Shown here one piece after another: positions 1 to 7,959 of a DNA stretch of 14,481 nucleotides; position 1 is the first letter of the stretch; every line of letters starts with the position of its first letter. The notes beneath the pieces are model-generated. The model was given only the letters and a program-made list of their open reading frames with translations, had not been told where the DNA came from and searched no databases. The DNA comes from Chloroflexota bacterium. GTDB lineage: Bacteria; Chloroflexota; Anaerolineae; B4-G1. The DNA is taken from NCBI GenBank assembly GCA_003648085.1, contig QMOC01000007.1, forward strand, positions 1 through 14,481. The letters run 5' to 3'. The translations under genes were made by a program, and so were the position numbers.

Positions 1-1
1 C

Positions 2-256
2 GCCAATCCACCGCCCTGCCCGCTGGCGGTGGACGTGCTCACGGCGCACCTGATGGGCTTCGACCCGGATGAGGTGGGCTATCTCCACTACTGCCGCCGG
101 TTGGGGCTGGGGGTAGGCGACCCGGAGGCCATCGAGATAGTGGGCAACGTTGCGCCCGAGGATGCACGGCGTCCCTTTATGCCCCATCCCACTTACCGGC
201 GCCAATTGGCCTGGCACCTGGACGGTGTGGAGCGATACCTGGAGCGTGAAACGTAA
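2..256 (+). CDS. DUF362-type protein, C-terminal part
   Basis: This is the 3' end of a gene that begins before the window; the frame is open from base 2 and stops with TAA at 254-256, giving 84 visible residues. The segment with AVDVLTAHLMGFDPDEVGYL followed by a Gly-Leu-Gly and an IEIVG motif matches how I remember the end of DUF362 (PF04015) domains, which often occur with iron-sulfur clusters. No cysteine cluster is visible in this fragment apart from isolated cysteines, so any redox role rests on family knowledge only. It lies 82 bases upstream of glnS on the same strand; no terminator or promoter is obvious in the gap, so co-transcription is possible. The function of the protein is not known to me. 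Confidence 0.65.
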   Translation, partial: ANPPPCPLAVDVLTAHLMGFDPDEVGYLHYCRRLGLGVGDPEAIEIVGNVAPEDARRPFMPHPTYRRQLAWHLDGVERYLERET

Positions 257-338
257 ATTGGGTTGGGTCGAGGAATGGGAAACAGGGGGAAAAGTGTGCC
301 CATAAGGATAACAAGCACGGCAGATGGGGGAAAGGGCT

Positions 339-2054
339 ATGAGAAAAACGGACAGGACTGCTTCTACTCCTTCTTCTAACTTCATCCGAGATATTATCGA
401 GGAGGACTTGAGGACGGACAGGTACGGTGGTCGCGTGCATACGCGCTTCCCGCCGGAGCCTAACGGCTACCTGCACATCGGGCATGCCAAATCCATCTGT
501 CTCAATTTCGGACTCGCCGCCGATTACGGGGGCCTTTGCAATCTGCGATTCGACGATACCAATCCGACCAAAGAGGAAATCGAATACGTGGAGTCCATCA
601 AGGAGGATGTGCGATGGCTCGGATTCGACTGGGGAGACAGGGAGTTCTACGCATCGGACTATTTTGAGCAACTGTATGAGTACGCTGTGCAGTTGATCAA
701 AAAGGGCAAGGCGTACGTTTGCGACTTGAGCCCGGAGGAGATCAGAGAGTACCGTGGCACTTTGACCGAGCCGGGCAAGGAGAGCCCGTATCGCAACCGT
801 TCGGTCGAGGAGAATCTGGATTTGTTCGAGCGCATGCGGGCCGGTGAATTCGAGGACGGCTCCCGCACACTGCGGGCGAAGATTGATATGGCGTCTCCCA
901 ACATGAACATGAGAGATCCGGTCATGTACCGCATCCTGCATGCCACGCATCACCGCACGGGGGACAAGTGGTGCATCTATCCGACGTATGACTGGGCCCA
1001 CGGCCAATCCGATTCCATCGAAGGTATCACTCACTCGATTTGTACGCTGGAGTTTGAGGACCACCGTCCCTTGTACGACTGGTTTCTGGACCAATTGGGC
1101 ATTCACCATCCCCGACAGATCGAGTTCGCTCGCCTCAATCTCAGTTACACCGTGTTGAGTAAGCGTAAGTTGCGTATATTGGTCGAGGAAGGGCACGTCA
1201 ATGGCTGGGACGATCCACGCATGCCTACGCTCTCCGGTCTGCGAAGGCGGGGCTACACACCGGAATCCATCCGGGACTTCTGTGAGCGCATTGGGGTGGC
1301 CAGGGCGGATAGCCTTGTGGATATAGCACTGCTTGAGCATTGCCTGCGTGAAGATCTGAACAAACGCGCCCCGCGTGTGATGGCCGTGCTGCGTCCTCTG
1401 CGGATGGTTATTGATAACTATCCGGAGGGCCAAGTGGAGTGGTTCGACGCCGTAAATAATCCCGAGGACCCCGGTATGGGGACGCGGAAGGTCCCTTTCT
1501 CCCGTGTGCTGTACATCGAACAGGATGATTTTCGCGAGGACCCACCGAAAAAGTGGTTCCGTTTGGCTCCCGGTCGTGAGGTACGGCTCAAGCATGCCTA
1601 TCTCGTCACGTGTGTGCAGGTGGTTAAGGATGAACAGACCGGGGAAGTGGTCGAGTTGCATTGCACTTACGATCCTGAGACGCGGGGCGGGGCGGCCCCG
1701 GATGGACGCAAGGTCAGAGGCACGCTGCACTGGGTCTCGGCCGCCCACGCGCTCGAGGCCGAGGTCCGCCTGTACAATCGCCTCTTCACCAAAGCCGACC
1801 CGGACGATGCGCCGGAGGGGCTCGACTTCAGAGCCAATTTGAATCCTAACTCGTTAGAGGTGTTGACGGAGTGCCGGGTTGAACCCAGTCTGGCGGGTGC
1901 GGAGGTGGGAAGCCATTACCAGTTCCTGAGACTGGGCTATTTCTGCGTGGACCCTGATTCCTTGGCCGGAAAACTCGTCTTCAACCGAACGGTGCCTTTG
2001 CGTGACACCTGGGCCAAGATTGAGAGAAAGATAAAGGAGCAGCGAGGAAAATGA
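339..2054 (+). CDS. glnS: Glutaminyl-tRNA synthetase
   Basis: Charges tRNA-Gln with glutamine using ATP, in the cytoplasm. The 571-residue product is close to the roughly 550 residues of bacterial GlnRS. The class I signature HIGH is at residues 46-49, inside the GlnRS-style [15 protein letters not shown] context, and the KMSKS-like loop reads VLSKR at 272-276. The conserved RFDDTNP and YPTYDWAHG blocks lie between them, and the C-terminal half (about 335-571) matches the two beta-barrel anticodon-binding domain. I chose ATG 339 because GGGGGAAAGG lies just before it; the in-frame ATG at 324 has no good ribosome site and would add five residues. The last base pairs overlap the gltX start as ATGA, so translation of the two is probably coupled. 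Many bacteria lack GlnRS and use GatCAB instead, so this gene may have an old transfer history. Confidence 0.96.
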   Translation: MRKTDRTASTPSSNFIRDIIEEDLRTDRYGGRVHTRFPPEPNGYLHIGHAKSICLNFGLAADYGGLCNLRFDDTNPTKEEIEYVESIKEDVRWLGFDWGDREFYASDYFEQLYEYAVQLIKKGKAYVCDLSPEEIREYRGTLTEPGKESPYRNRSVEENLDLFERMRAGEFEDGSRTLRAKIDMASPNMNMRDPVMYRILHATHHRTGDKWCIYPTYDWAHGQSDSIEGITHSICTLEFEDHRPLYDWFLDQLGIHHPRQIEFARLNLSYTVLSKRKLRILVEEGHVNGWDDPRMPTLSGLRRRGYTPESIRDFCERIGVARADSLVDIALLEHCLREDLNKRAPRVMAVLRPLRMVIDNYPEGQVEWFDAVNNPEDPGMGTRKVPFSRVLYIEQDDFREDPPKKWFRLAPGREVRLKHAYLVTCVQVVKDEQTGEVVELHCTYDPETRGGAAPDGRKVRGTLHWVSAAHALEAEVRLYNRLFTKADPDDAPEGLDFRANLNPNSLEVLTECRVEPSLAGAEVGSHYQFLRLGYFCVDPDSLAGKLVFNRTVPLRDTWAKIERKIKEQRGK

Positions 2055-3559
2055 CGGTTCGCGTTCGCTTCGCGCCTAGCCCTACCGGCGAGCCGCACAT
2101 CGGTAATATCCGGACGGTAGTCTTCAACTGGCTCTTTGCGCGTAAAATGGGTGGGCAGTTCATCCTCCGCATCGAGGATACCGACCGGGTGCGCTATCAG
2201 CCGCAGTCAATCCCGGTCATTATGGAGGGCCTGCGCTGGCTGGGGCTGGATTGGGACGAGGGGCCTTCTCTGGAAGAGTTGCGCCGGTTGGGGGTGGAGG
2301 ACCCGGAGAGATATGCCGTTGGCGGACCGCATGGGCCATATGTCCAATCGGAGCGGCTGGCGTTGTATAAACGGGTGGCGGAGGAACTGATCGAGCGGGG
2401 TTGGGCCTATCGTTGCAACTGTACCCCGGAGCGGCTGGAGCAGGTGCGGGCGCGCCAGCGAGCCCGCAAACAGATGGTGATGTACGACCGCCACTGCCGC
2501 GATCTCCCACCTGGTGCCATCTCCCCTGACGAGCCCCACGTCATCCGGCTCAAGGTCCCCTTAACCGGCCAGACGGTGGTTCACGACATCATCAAAGGGG
2601 ACATCGTCTTTGAGAATGCCGGTATAGACGATCAGGTGCTCCTCAAGTCGGACGGCTTCCCCACCTATCATCTGGCGGTGGTGGTGGATGATCATTATAT
2701 GAAGATCACGCACATCGCCCGTGGTGACGATTGGATCTCCAGCACCCCCAAGCGCATTTTGATCTACCGGGCAATGGGGTGGGAGGTGCCCACTTATTGC
2801 CACGTGCCACTGGTATTGGGCGAGGACGGCAGGAAACTGTCCAAGCGCCACGGTGCCACCTCCATCACCGAGTTCCGTGACCAGGGGTATCTGCCGGAGG
2901 CGTTGTTCAATTTCCTGGCGCTCCTGGGGTGGTCGCCGGGGGGAGGGGAGGAACGGGAAATATTCAGCCGCAAGGAGTTGATCGAGCGCTTCGACCTGTT
3001 CCGTGTCAACCGCGCCCCGGCTATCTTCTCCTACGACAAACTGGACTGGATGAACGGCGTCTACATCCGCAAACTCTCCCAGGCTGACCTCTTGGAGCGG
3101 CTGCTGCCCTTCTGGCAGAGAGCAGGGCTGGTGCCGGACCCGTGCCCAGAGGAGATGCGGGAGAGACTGCGACGGATTGTGCCGCTGGTGCAGGAGCGGT
3201 TGAAGCGGCTGGATGAAGTCGTCGAGTGGACGGCGTTTCTGTTCCGGGAGATCGAGGCGCCCCCGGCGGAGAAACTGGTGGGCAAGAGGATGACGCCGGA
3301 GGAGAGCCTGGCGGCGCTGCGGCAGGCACGGAGTTTGCTGGCGGAAGTGGAGCCTTTCGAACCGGAGGCGATGGAGCCGCCGATGCGGGCGCTGGCGGCT
3401 GAACTGGGGCTCAAGGCCGGACAACTGTTCGGCATCGTGCGCTGGGCGGTGACCGGGCAGAAGGTCGCGCCGCCGCTGTTCGGGTCGCTGGCGGTTTTGG
3501 GGCGCGAGCGGGTGCTGGCGCGGTTGGACGCAGCGGAGGCAGCCCTGTTGACGCGCTGA
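2051..3559 (+). CDS. gltX: Glutamyl-tRNA synthetase
   Basis: Charges tRNA-Glu with glutamate; class I, 502 residues, a normal bacterial length. The N-terminus [14 protein letters not shown] carries the HIGH-equivalent HIGN at 16-19, and KLSKR at 262-266 is the KMSKS loop. Cys122, Cys124 and Cys149 (with Tyr145) sit where the zinc-binding site of E. coli-type GluRS lies, so zinc binding is plausible. The [16 protein letters not shown] and [14 protein letters not shown] blocks are typical of the family; the C-terminal helical anticodon-binding domain fills about 320-502. An insert of about 15 residues around 73-90 separates DEGP from [12 protein letters not shown]. The start overlaps glnS by four bases, with GGAG and GAGG just upstream. 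Because a GlnRS is encoded next door, this GluRS is probably specific for tRNA-Glu, but that cannot be read from sequence alone. Confidence 0.96.
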   Translation: MTVRVRFAPSPTGEPHIGNIRTVVFNWLFARKMGGQFILRIEDTDRVRYQPQSIPVIMEGLRWLGLDWDEGPSLEELRRLGVEDPERYAVGGPHGPYVQSERLALYKRVAEELIERGWAYRCNCTPERLEQVRARQRARKQMVMYDRHCRDLPPGAISPDEPHVIRLKVPLTGQTVVHDIIKGDIVFENAGIDDQVLLKSDGFPTYHLAVVVDDHYMKITHIARGDDWISSTPKRILIYRAMGWEVPTYCHVPLVLGEDGRKLSKRHGATSITEFRDQGYLPEALFNFLALLGWSPGGGEEREIFSRKELIERFDLFRVNRAPAIFSYDKLDWMNGVYIRKLSQADLLERLLPFWQRAGLVPDPCPEEMRERLRRIVPLVQERLKRLDEVVEWTAFLFREIEAPPAEKLVGKRMTPEESLAALRQARSLLAEVEPFEPEAMEPPMRALAAELGLKAGQLFGIVRWAVTGQKVAPPLFGSLAVLGRERVLARLDAAEAALLTR

Positions 3560-3593
3560 GGCGCGCACTATAGACACTTTTCGAAGGACATCT

Positions 3594-3710
3594 ATGGCGC
3601 GGTACGATCCGTCTCGCTGCCGACAGCTGCTTCGGCAATGGCTCCGACGTGACTTCTCTCAAGTACTGAGTATTGGAGATCGGAGATGGGAGAGCGGAGA
3701 TGAATGTTGA
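3594..3710 (+). CDS. Possible 38-residue ORF overlapping the thyX start
   Basis: An ATG at 3594 has AAGGA five bases upstream and opens a 38-codon frame that stops with TGA at 3708-3710, eleven bases inside thyX. The peptide starts MARYDPSRCRQLLRQWLRRD, is basic in its first half, and its last third (from about SIGDRRWESGDE) is encoded by the purine-rich repeat before thyX. I recognise no family. It could be a coupling leader peptide for thyX, a decayed gene end or chance; the good ribosome site is the only positive evidence. Confidence 0.25.
   Translation: MARYDPSRCRQLLRQWLRRDFSQVLSIGDRRWESGDEC
3675..3699 (+). repeat. Purine-rich GGAGAT repeat forming the thyX ribosome site
   Basis: The 25 bases before the thyX ATG are almost pure purine and repeat GGAGAT/GGAGAGC-like units. 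GGGAG at 3688-3692 is seven bases from the ATG at 3700 and is the likely Shine-Dalgarno sequence. Its composition resembles the larger repeats in the molybdenum-cofactor operon further right. Confidence 0.6.
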
Positions 3711-4344
3711 ACTCATCGCCATCACCCACTACCTGCGGGGGAACGGCACGCCGGAGGAGTTGCTGGAGCACGCGGGGCGGGTGTGCTACAGGAGCGAGAG
3801 TCGGGGCGACCCGGGAAAATTCTTGCGGGCACGCATCCGCGAGGGCCACGAGAGCATCATCGAACACGCCAGTGCGACGTTCGAGATCAGTGGGATTTCG
3901 CGGGCGGCGAGCCATCAATTGGTGCGTCACCGTCTTGCCAGTTACAGCCAGGAAAGCCAGCGATTTGTCGAGATGTCCGATCCCGAATGGGTAGTGCCAC
4001 CAGCAGTCACTGCTGACCCAGAGGCAGCGGTGGTGTGGAAGGAGTTCACAGGTCACGTGGTCAGTGCGTACCGGGCGCTGCGCGAACTGGGAGTGCGCAA
4101 GGAGGATGCCAGATTCGTGCTGCCGAACGCCACCGCCACTCGCATCGTCGTCACGATGAACTTCCGCGAACTTCTGCACGTGTTCAGGCTGCGCATATCC
4201 CCTGCGGCTCAGTGGGAGATTCGGGATGTCTGCGTGCGCATGCTCGAACTCGTCTATCCCCTTGCCCCAAACGTCTTTGGCGATTTGAGGGAAGGGTTAA
4301 GAGAGCAGTATCCTGCCTTCTTTGAGGGTCAGAGTGCTGCATAA
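3700..4344 (+). CDS. thyX: Flavin-dependent thymidylate synthase
   Basis: Makes dTMP from dUMP using FAD, NADPH and methylene-tetrahydrofolate, replacing ThyA in many bacteria. The 214-residue length is normal. The signature RHRLASYSQESQR at residues 76-88 fits the ThyX motif RHRx7S, with Ser86 in the conserved serine position. The upstream HESIIEHASATFEISG block and the downstream LPNATATRIVVTMNFREL and SPAAQWEIR blocks are further family landmarks. I chose ATG 3700, which has GGGAG at 3688; an in-frame TTG at 3673 would add nine residues encoded by the repeat and is less likely. The gene follows gltX by 140 bases. Its last codons and stop lie inside one arm of an inverted repeat (4331-4346 with 4465-4480), so the C-terminus GQSAA may be element-derived. 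Confidence 0.95.
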   Translation: MNVELIAITHYLRGNGTPEELLEHAGRVCYRSESRGDPGKFLRARIREGHESIIEHASATFEISGISRAASHQLVRHRLASYSQESQRFVEMSDPEWVVPPAVTADPEAAVVWKEFTGHVVSAYRALRELGVRKEDARFVLPNATATRIVVTMNFRELLHVFRLRISPAAQWEIRDVCVRMLELVYPLAPNVFGDLREGLREQYPAFFEGQSAA

Positions 4345-4480
4345 GTACTCTTCGAGGCTTTTTTCGCCCGCTTGAGGGACACCGGAAGCCGCAACTTGTT
4401 GCGGAACGACCTGAACGAATGCTCCCTTGGCTGGCCAGAGCATCCCGAACAAGTTCGGGCTTCCACTTATGCAACACTCT
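4331..4480. repeat. 150-bp inverted-repeat element over the thyX 3' end
   Basis: Bases 4331-4346 (AGAGTGCTGCATAAGT) are repeated in inverted form at 4465-4480 with 15 of 16 matches. Between them are two perfect short palindromes with similar cores, CCGCAACTTGTTGCGG (4389-4404) and CCCGAACAAGTTCGGG (4444-4459). The right arm also forms a 7-bp hairpin with 4486-4492. The layout resembles a small non-autonomous inverted-repeat element, but no target duplication is evident and other copies cannot be checked here. Confidence 0.45.
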
Positions 4481-4744
4481 GTTTGAGAGTGTAAAGTAAG
4501 GGACCCCAAGAGCGTATCGCCTGTTGCGTATTCCGTGCTGCCCATTGTTACGCAACACGCAACAGGCGATAGCCTGAACGCCGACAAACGCTGATCTCTG
4601 AATTTGATCTGCGAAAATCTGCGTTCGTCTGCACCCCACAGGATGCGCTCCAGTGCCTTATCTGAGGTCGGCTGAGTAGTCACACCTGCCTCTTGCCGGA
4701 GGGGCCGCAGACGATTCCTTACCTCGGCTGAGATGCAGCCGGCG
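4345..4744. other. Non-coding region between convergent thyX and PBP genes
   Basis: This 400-base gap holds the right part of the inverted-repeat element, the 15-bp inverted repeat at 4515-4571 and a stretch around 4575-4635 with repeated TCTG and GCGAAAATCTGCG-like words. Open frames of 128 and 151 codons on the - strand run through it, but they cross the repeats and match no family I know, so I treat them as chance. No clear U-tract terminator for either gene is visible; the hairpins may do that work. Confidence 0.6.
4515..4571. repeat. 15-bp inverted repeat
   Basis: TATCGCCTGTTGCGT at 4515-4529 pairs perfectly with ACGCAACAGGCGATA at 4557-4571, leaving a 27-base loop that itself contains another GTTACGCAAC copy of the same word. 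It lies between two converging genes and could act as a transcription barrier, although no T-run follows on either strand. Confidence 0.7.
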
Positions 4745-7700
4745 TCACTGCCCTTCCTCGCGGGGCACGACCCTGATCGTCACCGGATCGCTCCTGGTCA
4801 CGTTGCCCGCCGCGTCCACGGCGATGGCGTAAAAAGTGTGCTCCCCCAATTCCTTGACCGTCCAATTGACATTGAAGGGGGCGACGGTGCGCACGGCAAA
4901 GGGCTCTAACCCCTCAGGAGGCCCACTCCCCTTGCCACCGGGATACTCGTAGAACTCGACCCGTGCGATGAAGTAGTCCTCCACCTCAGCGTTGACGTTG
5001 ACCCACTCGTCGTACCCTAGTTTGTATCTGGCCCCCTCCTCTGGATAAGTCAACTCGAGCGTGGGGGAAATGTTGTCCACGGTCACCTGGATGGTCGCCT
5101 CACGCAGCGCCATCGAGTGATCCACGACGCTGACCCGCAGGCTGTAGAGGCCGTCCAGCCCGCTGGTGTCCCAGAACTCCAGGATGTTGTGGTCCACCTG
5201 ATTGCCGTGATCGGGACCGATCTGCATCCACTCAGTGGGGTTCAGTCCTTCACCAAACACCACGCGATAGAAGTTGAAATCGCCGCCTTTGGCGTTGCCG
5301 GTGATGGGGACGGTGCCCCGGATGTAGGAATAGGGCGCGGGGCTGATGATAGCCACATCGGCGTCGCTGCGCGAAGGGCCGTAGATGGTATCGTACTCGG
5401 TAGGCGGCGTGGCCGGCCGCTTATCCTCCGGCAGGCTGGCGAGCCAATCGGCCGCCTCGGGCGGGTAGACTTCGTAGACGCGCTCCTCGCACAGTTCCGG
5501 CGGCGTGTAGACGGTGCACAGCCGGCCCGTCTCACGGTTGACGCGGAAAACCTGGTGGATGTCGCAATGCTCGGTCGGCTCGGTGCCGGGGATGAAGAGT
5601 TCGGTGACGGTGGGGCAGTGGGGACCGGGCAATTTGCCAGAGACGGCGCACACTGCCCGTTCGACCAGCCCCTCCGGCCGCACGAAGGGAACGATTTCCT
5701 CGTCCTGCAGCGCGTACTCCATCACCGCGTGCCAGATAGGGGCCGCCCCAGTTGCCCCGGAGACGTACTTCATCTCACTGTTGTCAGAGTTGCCCACCCA
5801 CACACCGACGGCCAACTGCGGCGTGTAGCCGATAGTCCAGGCGTCACGGAAGTCATTGGTGGTGCCGGTCTTGGCCGCCGCCGGCCGGTCGTTAGAAAGT
5901 TCCAGCGCGTTGGGATGGCCAAAAGCAGCCCAGCGAGACCGTCGGTCGGAGAGGATGCTATTCATCAGATAGGCCAGTTGAGGCGAGAGAATTTCCTGTT
6001 CTTGGGGGATTGGCTCATCCTGGGGCGGGTAAATCTGATTGCCGTCACGGTCGTACACGGCCAGGATGGTAATGGGGTCGAGTTCGCGGTAGCCAGCGCG
6101 TCGCCGATCTTCGGGCACAGGCGCGCCGTACATCCGACCGCCATTGGCGAAGACGCTGAAGGCATAGACCATATCGAGCAGGTGCACCTCACCACCACCC
6201 AACGTCAGGCTGAGGCCGTAATAATCCAGGCCACGGTTGAGCGTGTTGATGCCCATCTTGTGCGCGGTGCGGATCACATTATCCACACCGGCCAGACTCA
6301 GGGCCTCGACGGCGGGGATGTTGTAGGAGCGGGCCAGTGCCAGACGTAGCCGCTGGGGGCCGTGATACTTGCGGTCGTAGTTCTCCGGCACATAGGGGAT
6401 GCCGTTGGGCTGCTGGAAAGCCTTGCGCACGTCGAGGAACATGTGGGCAGCGTTGTAGCCCTGTGAGAGTAGTGTCACGTAGGTAAAGGGTTTGAATGAA
6501 GACCCAGGTTGACGCAGCCCATCCGCAGCGACGTTGAAGTGACCATCAATGTCCTTGTTCCAGTAATCCAGGCTGCCGACCATAGCCAGAATCTCACCGG
6601 TGGCGGGCCGGATGACGACGACGGACGCATTGCTGACGTTGTGATCGCGTCCGACGCTGGACGGGCGAAGCGGCGGCAGGAACTGCGCCGCCTCGCAACC
6701 TTCGGCCAGTGCCTCCTGAATTACGGTGGCCTCATCCTCGCCGGAGAGACGGCGGACATGGGCGCGGGCCACGCATTGTGCTTGCTCCTGAAGATCCAAA
6801 TCGAGGGTAGTGTAGACCCGCAACCCGCCCCGGTACACGACCTCGGGGCCGAACATTTCCTCCAATTGTTTGCGCACGTAGACGGAGAAGTGGGGGGCCA
6901 GGATGTCGTATCGCTCTTCAAAATGCGCCAGATTCCAGGGCTCATATTTGGCAGCGACCGCCTCTTCGGGAGTGATACAGCCCTGACGCACCATCGCATC
7001 GAGCACGAGGTGCTGGCGCTCGCGGGCCTTCTCCGGGTTATCGAAGGGGTTCATGGCCGGGAACTGCGGGATGGCAGCCAGGGTGGCCGATTCGGCCAGC
7101 GTCAGGTCGCTGACATCCTTGCCGAAATATACCCGGGCCGCTGCCTCAATGCCATAGGCCAGGTTGCCATAAAAATTAGTGTTTAGATACCACTCCAGAA
7201 TCTGCTCTTTGCTGTACTTCTGCGAGATGCGATAGGCCAGCAGAACTTCAGTAATTTTACGCTCGTAGTCCTCCCACCCGGGGCCTTCTGCGCTGACGTA
7301 ACGCCGTTCGGGCTCAATGACGACGTTCTTGATCAATTGTTGGGTGATCGAGGAGCCACCTTGGATTTGCTGGCCCCGGATGTCGGCCCAGAAGGCACGG
7401 GCGATACCGCGCACGTTGATGCCAGGATTCTCCCAGAAGTTGCGGTCCTCAATGGCGACGGTGGCACAGATGAGATCGTCGGGAATATGATCCAGCGTGA
7501 CCCAGGTACGGTCACCAGCGCGGGGGTCAATCACTTCGTAGAGCAGGGTCTGGCCGGTACGGTCATAAATCTTGGTGGTCTCGAAGTTTTCTTCGGCAGC
7601 CTCGATTTGCTCCGGTTCAGGCAAGTCGCGGGTGAAATAAGCATAAGCGCCGGCGGCGGCGCTCACTCCGCTGACGACAACTCCCGTGGTCACAAACAGT

Positions 7701-7819
7701 ACCGCAAGCAGCAAAACGCCGACGGCCCGGAGCACCTGGCGCGAGCCGGTTCGCTCCTCGGCGCGGCGTCGCTGGCGGCGCTGTAAGGCAACGTATCGGA
7801 CGATTCGGACAGGCGTCAC
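4745..7819 (-). CDS. Class A penicillin-binding protein (PBP1A-like)
   Basis: A bifunctional cell-wall enzyme that polymerises lipid II and cross-links peptides on the outer face of the membrane. The 1024 residues show a basic cytoplasmic start, one membrane segment at about 29-60, and a GT51 glycosyltransferase domain with EDRNFW (catalytic Glu124) and GGSSITQQLIKN. The transpeptidase domain has SSFK (Ser440, Lys443), SYN (498-500) and KTGT (650-653). A cysteine-containing linker follows (Cys724, 735, 752, 768, 777), then two Ig-like beta domains at about 822-1020, which ordinary PBP1A lacks. The start is GTG 7819 with GGAGGAGGT about eight bases upstream. A likely promoter lies at 7853-7881, divergent from the next gene. 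The tail probably binds wall polymers or partners; that is inference. Confidence 0.95.
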   Translation of the reverse strand: MTPVRIVRYVALQRRQRRRAEERTGSRQVLRAVGVLLLAVLFVTTGVVVSGVSAAAGAYAYFTRDLPEPEQIEAAEENFETTKIYDRTGQTLLYEVIDPRAGDRTWVTLDHIPDDLICATVAIEDRNFWENPGINVRGIARAFWADIRGQQIQGGSSITQQLIKNVVIEPERRYVSAEGPGWEDYERKITEVLLAYRISQKYSKEQILEWYLNTNFYGNLAYGIEAAARVYFGKDVSDLTLAESATLAAIPQFPAMNPFDNPEKARERQHLVLDAMVRQGCITPEEAVAAKYEPWNLAHFEERYDILAPHFSVYVRKQLEEMFGPEVVYRGGLRVYTTLDLDLQEQAQCVARAHVRRLSGEDEATVIQEALAEGCEAAQFLPPLRPSSVGRDHNVSNASVVVIRPATGEILAMVGSLDYWNKDIDGHFNVAADGLRQPGSSFKPFTYVTLLSQGYNAAHMFLDVRKAFQQPNGIPYVPENYDRKYHGPQRLRLALARSYNIPAVEALSLAGVDNVIRTAHKMGINTLNRGLDYYGLSLTLGGGEVHLLDMVYAFSVFANGGRMYGAPVPEDRRRAGYRELDPITILAVYDRDGNQIYPPQDEPIPQEQEILSPQLAYLMNSILSDRRSRWAAFGHPNALELSNDRPAAAKTGTTNDFRDAWTIGYTPQLAVGVWVGNSDNSEMKYVSGATGAAPIWHAVMEYALQDEEIVPFVRPEGLVERAVCAVSGKLPGPHCPTVTELFIPGTEPTEHCDIHQVFRVNRETGRLCTVYTPPELCEERVYEVYPPEAADWLASLPEDKRPATPPTEYDTIYGPSRSDADVAIISPAPYSYIRGTVPITGNAKGGDFNFYRVVFGEGLNPTEWMQIGPDHGNQVDHNILEFWDTSGLDGLYSLRVSVVDHSMALREATIQVTVDNISPTLELTYPEEGARYKLGYDEWVNVNAEVEDYFIARVEFYEYPGGKGSGPPEGLEPFAVRTVAPFNVNWTVKELGEHTFYAIAVDAAGNVTRSDPVTIRVVPREEGQ

Positions 7820-7852
7820 AACCCAACACCTCCTCCCCTACAATGTGTGCCA

Positions 7853-7881
7853 ATCGTACCAGAAAGCGGGCAGATTGGCAA
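7853..7881 (-). promoter_or_regulatory. Sigma70-type promoter of the PBP gene
   Basis: Read on the - strand: TTGCCA (7881-7876), 17 bases, TACGAT (7858-7853), with TGG directly before the -10 making an extended -10. Transcription would begin near 7846, giving a leader of about 27 bases that includes the GGAGGAGGT site. Confidence 0.6.
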
Positions 7882-7903
7882 GTGGGGAAACTTTGACTAT
7901 AAT
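7875..7903 (+). promoter_or_regulatory. Sigma70-type promoter of the oxoamine synthase gene
   Basis: TTGGCA (7875-7880), 17 bases, then a perfect TATAAT (7898-7903). Transcription would start near 7910, about 50 bases before the ATG. Its -35 box shares five bases with the -35 of the divergent PBP promoter. Confidence 0.75.
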
Positions 7904-7959
7904 GCCGTGTTACATAAAACAGCGCAACTTGCGCAATATGAAATCAAGGAGGGTTCCCG

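Noticed and set aside
177..1748. 523-codon open frame on the - strand opposite glnS
   Set aside because: Antisense shadow of a highly conserved synthetase; no motif or ribosome site supports it.
3552..3565. Hairpin at the end of gltX as a terminator
   Set aside because: CGCGC-TGAG-GCGCG forms five pairs, but no T-run follows; too weak to call.
4297..4683. 128-codon open frame on the - strand between thyX and the PBP gene
   Set aside because: It crosses the inverted repeats and overlaps the thyX end; low-complexity repeat words explain the open frame.
5117..6349. 410-codon open frame on the + strand opposite the PBP gene
   Set aside because: It is the complement of a well-supported transpeptidase coding region; the protein has no recognisable motif and is rich in residues expected from antisense GC-rich codons.
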